A DNA stretch of 64,000 bases, from the NCBI GenBank assembly GCA_963931865.1, contig OZ007510.1, forward strand, positions 3,190,747-3,254,746, written 5' to 3'. Below are positions 58,724 to 64,000 of this stretch, piece by piece. Below the pieces are notes generated by a model. It was given only the letters and a program-made list of their open reading frames with translations. It was not told where the DNA came from and ran no database searches. A program made the translations under genes and the position numbers. This DNA comes from Axinella damicornis. Lineage: Eukaryota > Porifera > Demospongiae > Axinellida > Axinellidae. Position 1 is the first letter of the stretch. Every line of letters starts with the position of its first letter.

Positions 58724-59214
58724 CCTGTAGGCAGTATGTGCGCATGTGTATGGTTGGGGCAAGTTGAAGCATACTGATACGGTATTTTACTACCACAATT
58801 TGTCGCAATGTGTTCGCAATAACATAGTAGAACTGGTATGAGGACTCACGTTACAGACTGCAACTCGAGACTTGGAAGTTCAAGCAATATAGTTGTGCGA
58901 GCTCCAAAATTTAAAGAAAGATTCTGGGTGTGTCCAGTCGGCATGCTAATGACGTCATGCGCATAATTTATGCTAGCTACACGTGCACTTTCCAGTGATC
59001 TCAATTCGTTTTGCCTTGCTGAAGTTGCTCTCTCCATTCAGTTGTCGAGTGGGGCGAGGCAAGCTTGCCTGTTTGGCCGCAGACTCTTTCGAAATCTGGT
59101 CCCTCTCCCTCTGTTCCACGAGGGGAGAAGGAAGCTATAACTCTAATAGTGCTCACCATGGATAACCTCCCCTCCTCCACTGCCGTGCTGCAGAGCTGTG
59201 CTGTGGTGTAGGAG
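58724..59214. promoter_or_regulatory. BANF1/EIF1AD divergent promoter region
   Basis: 491 bp between the two ATGs with no other gene. The same head-to-head pair exists in human on chromosome 11q13 (recalled knowledge). Confidence 0.6.
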
Positions 59215-60783
59215 ATGTCGCGGGCAACCAAACGAAAGCATGTGACCAGGGAGGTGCTGGAGGAGTTTGTGGTCCCCACTGGAGACCAGAGCATCGTAAG
59301 GGTGGGTAAGCTTGAAATTCAGAACTGTTTAGTAGTAGTCTCGTTCCCAGATGATTTTTTTTTTCACTTGCGGCGGGGGGAAGAGTCTGGTGTCTCTGGG
59401 CCATATTCCGTTACAACGTGGAATGCAATAATTGGTGGTGATCTGGCCACACCCCACAGGAACGAGTGTCTGACCTGTGAGACTAGTCTTGTGGGCCAGA
59501 CGTTCGCGGCGCGCGAGACTAAGGTGGATGTATGGAGGGTAGGGCCCATAGTCGGTTCAGCACATATCCATTTGGCTACACTCCACCAATAAGTCACAAT
59601 TCAAGGCAACTCCACTTGGCCAGTGCTTAAACCTATTTGCAGTCGGATGGTATAGGCCTGGGAGCAAGGCTAGTAATAACTAGTTAGCGATTATAGAACC
59701 TATCTGTGTAAGGTTTGTTTGGCCAAATGCAAATCTAATTCACCCTGACCCCAGGTGGTGAGTGGGCGTGGCAATAATCTCCATGAGGTGGAGGCACCCT
59801 CAGGTAATCATTTCCTGGCAAGCATGCCCACCAAGTTCCGGAAAAATGTATGGATAAAAAGAGGTGAGCTATTTGCAGGTCAGAGCGAGACCTTTACACA
59901 CGCAAGTGGTGGGTACAGTACTACAGGTGAACTGAGCACGTAGACACTGGTGTGGGTAGGTAGCCTTGTTCCAGGCAGTTGGGGAAGAGAGGAGACACTG
60001 TTTGTGCATGTGTGACATTTCCTTGGTAACACGAATTCTCTACATAACGCACTGTATACAGAGGTGGGGGTGTTTGAATGTAGGAAATTTGGCACTTTTC
60101 TTGCACAAACAGTTCTTTAGGGGGTTACCGCAATTGTGGCTAATGAGGTCCCGGAGACATATGACTCACGAGCCTGTCCTCGTTGGAATTCCATACCATA
60201 GTTCCCACCCTGTGTGTAAGAGGTGTTATCCACTGCGTTCCTCCAGGTGACTATGTGGTTGTGGTACCAATAGCAGAGGGTCACAAGGTGCAGGCAGAGA
60301 TAGCGCACATCCTCTATCCCCCTCAAGTCAAGCACCTCAAAGAGGAGAGCCTTTGGTACGCCAACACCTTCATGAACATCTGCCACAGTAGCCTCATTCC
60401 CAGGCCACACGGAATAGGCCTGGAAACGAGGCTAACACAGTAGCCTTTCTGTCATGCAGCACCGTCACTTTGTACCTGTTTGTTGTTTCTGGATACTTTA
60501 GGCCAGTGGCATTTGAAGATAAGAAAACTGCTGATGTTGGGACTACCACCTGTCCTGTGGACATGTGAGTTCCAAATCAACCATTGCCTGTTATTGTTTG
60601 CCATGGCAAGGTGATAGTGTTGCTGACAGTGCTATCATTTGCAGTGCTACCACAGGAGCCCATCCGCTGGAAGACTCTTCTGAAGAGGAGGAAGAGCAGG
60701 AGTTGTTTGTGAACACGAACCACCCCCCTCCTCTGGACTATGGTCCTTCTGATACCAGCAGCAGCTGTAGTGAACAAGACTGA
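59215..60783 (+). CDS. EIF1AD: eIF1A domain-containing protein
   Basis: S1-like/eIF1A-fold protein of 168 residues (human 165), nuclear in animals and linked to ribosome or stress biology; the exact role is unclear. [10 protein letters not shown] start, [36 protein letters not shown], then an acidic tail ([17 protein letters not shown]) like human. Exons: 59215-59301, 59755-59863, 60247-60355, 60502-60564, 60645-60783; phases close. Confidence 0.94.
59334..59672. mobile_element. TAGTCTCG-ended repeat region, EIF1AD intron 1
   Basis: TAGTCTCGTTCCCAG at the left and GCCTGGGAGCAAGGCTA at 59656-59672, with further TGAGACTAG and GCGAGACTA ends inside. It looks like two overlapping or truncated members of the TAGYCTCG family. 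No clean target duplication. Confidence 0.45.
60391..60435. mobile_element. Hairpin element, TAGCCTCG family, EIF1AD intron 3
   Basis: TAGCCTCATTCCCAGGCC at the left and GGCCTGGAAACGAGGCTA at the right with a short loop; CACAG on both sides. Confidence 0.65.
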
Positions 60784-60986
60784 TCCATGTGACTTATGCA
60801 CTGTGCATGTGTTCTTCACTCTGTCAATTTGTGATTTGTAGTCATTGTTTGATTGCATATTGCTGGCCGGCCGGTCACGCGCACATGCACGAGATTAATT
60901 TAGCGCACGCCCACTATTTAGTACTGCGCACTGCCCACTCGAGTAGTTTGGGTGTGGTGCCTAGCTAGCTAGCGTTGTATCTCAAG

Positions 60987-63195
60987 ATGTCTGAAGAGAC
61001 ACCGAAGCAAGAAGTGCAGGAGCAGGGTGAGGATAAGCCTGCGGAGCAACAACAGGCGGCCGAAGATCAGCCCGCGGAGCAACAGCAGGCGGCCGAAGAT
61101 CTAGATCAGCCCGCGGAGACGACCGAAGATAAACCTGCGGAGCCGGAGGCGACCGAAGATAAGCCTGCGGAGCAAGAGCAGGCGACCGAAGATACTAGTA
61201 AGCCCGCGGAGCAGCAGGCGACCGAAGATAAACCTGCGGAGCAACAGCAGGCGACCGAAGATAAGCCCGCGGAGGCGATTGCGACTGAAGATATAGATAA
61301 GCCCGCGGAGCAACAGCAGGCGACCGAAGATAAGCCCGCGGAGCAGCAGGCGACCGAAGATAAGCCCGCGGAGCAGCAGGCGACCGAAGATAAGCCCGCG
61401 GAGCAACAGCAGGCGGCCGAAGATAAGCCTGCAGAGCAACAGCAGGCGGCCGAAGATAAGCCTGCAGAGCAACAGCAGGCGACCGAAGATAAGCCTGCAG
61501 AGCAACAGCAGGGCAGCGAGGACAAGCCTGAGGAAAAGCCCGCGGCTGACCAACAAGATAAGCCTGCGGAGCCGGAGGCCACTGCAGCAGCTGAACAGCC
61601 GCAGGAGGTAGGGAATGATACTAACTGTGCAGCCGTATACAGTAGGTTGGCTGGGTTCAGTCCTTGCAGGTCTATAATGATCAATATACTCTGCCAGGTG
61701 TCCTGGAATTGAATACCACTTTTACCTAAGTGCATTTCTATCTGTGGGTCTATTACAGGTGGAAAAGCAAGATGAGCAGCATGCAGAGCCAGAGGCAGAG
61801 CCAGAGCCAGAGCAGCTAGCCGACCCTGAAGAGCCGGATGATGGTGTGCCACGGGTGCTAGTCACGGGTGCCTCAGGTTTCATTGCAACACATTTGATCA
61901 AGCAGCTGCTGGAACAGGGGCGGTTCCATGTGCGTGGCTCTGTACGCAGCCTCAAGCGTGACGACAAGGTGAAGCCACTGAGAGAGCTAGTTTCGGATGC
62001 CACATATCCCCTCCGCCTCATCGAGGCTGACTTGCAGAAACCCAAGACATGGACGAAGGCTGTGGAGGGTTGTACCTATGTGTTCCATGTTGCTTCACCA
62101 TTTCCACTCAAACCTCCCAAGAATGAGAACGAACTCATCCAACCAGCTGTGGATGGAACCAAGAATGTACTGCAGGCATGTGCTGAGGCAGGTACTGTAA
62201 AACGCGTGGTTGTTACTAGCTCAGTGGCAGCAGTGTCCTCCGGCATTGGTGGCAACCCAGGCCAGCCTGCAGACCATGTCTACACAGAAAAAGACTGGTC
62301 AGTTGAAGCTGCTTGTGCCCCATATGAGAAGAGCAAGCTGAAGGCAGAGCAGGCAGCCTGGGAATTTGTGAAAGGGTTGGAAGAAGGAAAGCAGTTTGAG
62401 CTGGTGGTGGTGAACCCAGGCTATGTCCAGGGCCCCCTTCTCAGTAGGGCATCAGGAGTGAGCTCTGCACAATTCTGTGACCAGCTACTTGGCAACAAGA
62501 TGCCCGGACTGCCCAATGCCAGTTTTGGTATAGTTGATGTGCGAGATGTTGCTGCGGCACACATTGCTGCCATTGAGAAGCCCGAGGCTGCTGGCAACAG
62601 ATACCTCCTTGTAGCTGAGACATTGCACGTGAAAGCAGTAGCCCAGATCATCATGCAAGAGTTCAAGCCTCAAGGGTACAAAGTTCCTACCAAGCAGCTG
62701 CCCAAGATTGGTCTATGGGTTGCAAAGTTATTCAGTGCTAGTGCAAAGGCTGTGTACCCACACCTCGGGAAAGTCCTTCAGTGGAGCAATGAGCGAATGA
62801 AAGGAGAGCTGGGCATCCATCCACGACCAACCCAGGAAACGATCATTGACACGTGCTATAGCCTTGTTGAGCTGGGAATCGCCAAGAGAACACCAGGCTA
62901 CCTTGGTCATCCGTCAACACGACCCAAGCCAAAGGAAGAGAAGCCAGAGGAGGGGGAACAGACTGCCGAAGCAACAGAGCCTCCTAAAGAGCAGCCAACG
63001 GAAGAGAACAAACCACAGGATGAGGCAAAGGATGAACCTTCTACAGAAAAGAAAGAGGCGGAGGTGCAACCAGAGAAAGAGGAGCCCTCACAAGAGCCCA
63101 CGACACAGGAGACACCTGCAGAAACGACTGAGCCACCAAAAGAGGAAGAAACTAAGGCTCCGGAGACACAGCCAGAACCAACGGAGGGACAGTGA
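60987..63195 (+). CDS. Extended-SDR reductase with long low-complexity N- and C-terminal repeats
   Basis: NAD(P)-dependent reductase of the dihydroflavonol-4-reductase/epimerase type; substrate unknown. 685 residues in two exons (60987-61607, 61759-63195). Residues about 1-235 are mostly an imperfect repeat of about 11 residues, KPAEQQQATED, very acidic and Gln/Pro-rich. The enzyme domain follows: Rossmann TGASGFIA at about 243-250, VVTSS, and catalytic YEKSK (Tyr about 396, Lys about 400). It ends near GYLGHPSTRPKP, then a second Glu/Pro/Thr/Lys-rich tail of about 90 residues runs to the stop. The intron junction is in phase and both sides are similar in composition, so one protein is likely. 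No signal peptide. The usual family length is about 320-350. Confidence 0.88.
61030..61560 (+). repeat. 33-bp coding repeat (KPAEQQQATED-like) in the SDR gene
   Basis: About 16 imperfect in-frame units with GCGACCGAAGATAAGCC and GCGGAGCAACAGCAG as the core. Several adjacent units are identical at the DNA level, suggesting recent expansion. Confidence 0.85.
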
Positions 63196-63334
63196 ACATT
63201 TATCTATTTCAATTTTAACCACTTTGGTGTTCAGCCATTGACTTTGTACCATCTGACTGTAAGAGACAATATAATTATGCTGCCATTGAATCGGTGTGTG
63301 TGTGCGCAATTATTTGTATTGTAACTTTTGAATG

Positions 63335-63867
63335 TCATGAGTGCTGTGCTTTGATGGAGATTGGCTGTGTGGGAGAGAAAGAAACGCATTCAGAGGTAGA
63401 TCTGGAGTACTGAGCTTATACAAACAGCAGGCCCACCAGCCCGCACATGTACACAGTGGGCAGCCACATGTACACTCACATGGTCGCAGTAAGGACATTC
63501 ACCAAATATGGTATTGAAGCTCTGCCTGCTGGTAGGTAGTCCCCTTAGCCACTGCATGGTGCAAGACACATGATCAACTATGTGTGTAAACAGGAGTGTC
63601 ACAGTGGATTGCTGTAGCTTGGCACCTCTGCAAAGTGCAAGTCAATAGAATGCCTGTGCCCTAGTACACAATGCATTAGGTGGACACGTCTCGGCACACA
63701 ATTATAGGGGGCAGTCGGAACACAAGAGGCAACATGCACACTACCTCGAGCAGGCACAGGTGGTGGAAAGGCTGACCACAGTGGCTGTTATCACACACCA
63801 CCTCGGGCAAAGCTCCCTCCACGTCCAGACGGTAGGCATAGCATATCCCACACTCGGCACTGAATTC
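63335..63867 (-). CDS. FANCL: FANCL, 3' end (E3 ligase of the Fanconi anaemia core complex), partial
   Basis: Last three exons from 5': 63745-63867, 63480-63551, 63335-63364; the rest lies beyond the right edge. FANCL is the RING-type E3 that monoubiquitinates FANCD2/FANCI in DNA crosslink repair. The RING is complete: CGICYAYRL, CDNSHCGQPFHHLCLLE, then WLRGLPTSRQSFNTIFGECPYC, and a short end (DHPISIKAQHS) parallel to human KPITLKMSGRKH. Exons join in phase 0. No further exon was identified at 63868-64000. Confidence 0.93.
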
Positions 63868-64000
63868 CTATAACAAATGTGGCGGAACGTGCACTCACAC
63901 TAAGACGTTCACTGATGCAAATCAAGTTATAGTTAATACTTAAACCAGCATGCTAGAAATTCCTTGTTAATCTCTTCCTCAGAGGTATGTATAATTAACC

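Noticed and set aside
61101..61852. Minus-strand Leu/Arg- or Ser/Ala/Cys-rich ORFs
   Set aside because: Antisense of the KPAEQQQATED coding repeat.
63868..64000. A further FANCL exon (EEEINKEFL-like minus frame)
   Set aside because: No match to FANCL that I can recognise and no convincing splice sites within the remaining sequence.
1..64000. tRNA, rRNA or snRNA genes
   Set aside because: No A/B box pair, cloverleaf or conserved rRNA stretch was recognised by eye; a covariance-model scan could still find one.

Overview
The window is nuclear DNA from an animal with a compact, gene-dense, intron-rich genome. A sponge or another early-branching invertebrate fits best, but this is inferred from short introns (about 40 to 1,900 bp), metazoan-type genes (FANCL, BRMS1, BANF1, PPP1R37, COX7A2L, VRK1, NPC2) and heavy small-transposon content; no species marker was read. 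There are 18 protein-coding genes in 64 kb. I rebuilt them exon by exon from protein homology, GT-AG boundaries and reading-frame phase. Every complete multi-exon model closes in frame from ATG to stop.

Layout: 1-1877 no gene seen; MTR (+, 36 exons); COMMD3 (+); UBXN1 (-); ACP7 (+); RAB15-like (-); a divergent Rab paralogue (+); NPC2 (-); NDUFV2 (-, intronless); EEF1G (+); CIMIP1/C20orf85-like (+); PPP1R37 (-); COX7A2L (+); VRK1 (-); BRMS1 (+, with a U12-type AT-AC intron); BANF1 (-); EIF1AD (+); a reductase of the extended SDR family flanked by long Glu/Pro/Lys/Gln-rich repeats (+); and the 3' end of FANCL (-) at the right edge.

The genes are housekeeping and do not form one pathway. Many are head to head across short shared promoter regions: UBXN1/ACP7, the two Rabs, NDUFV2/EEF1G, PPP1R37/COX7A2L, VRK1/BRMS1 and BANF1/EIF1AD. 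The two Rab genes are inverted neighbours with four identical exon lengths, so they look like a local duplication in which one copy lost canonical GTPase residues.

The most unusual content lies in the introns. A family of tiny hairpin elements with TAGYCTCG termini recurs about 20 times; several copies have perfect 9-bp target duplications and one is nested inside another. A 581-bp element with the same termini, 91-bp inverted repeats and a 9-bp target duplication carries a fragment resembling the Walker A region of a RecQ helicase, in ACP7 intron 1. A second palindromic family (CAAGAGCGCAT termini, 6-8 bp target duplications), a dispersed family of about 0.3-0.5 kb, several other foldback elements, minisatellites and a perfect 100-bp palindrome are also present.
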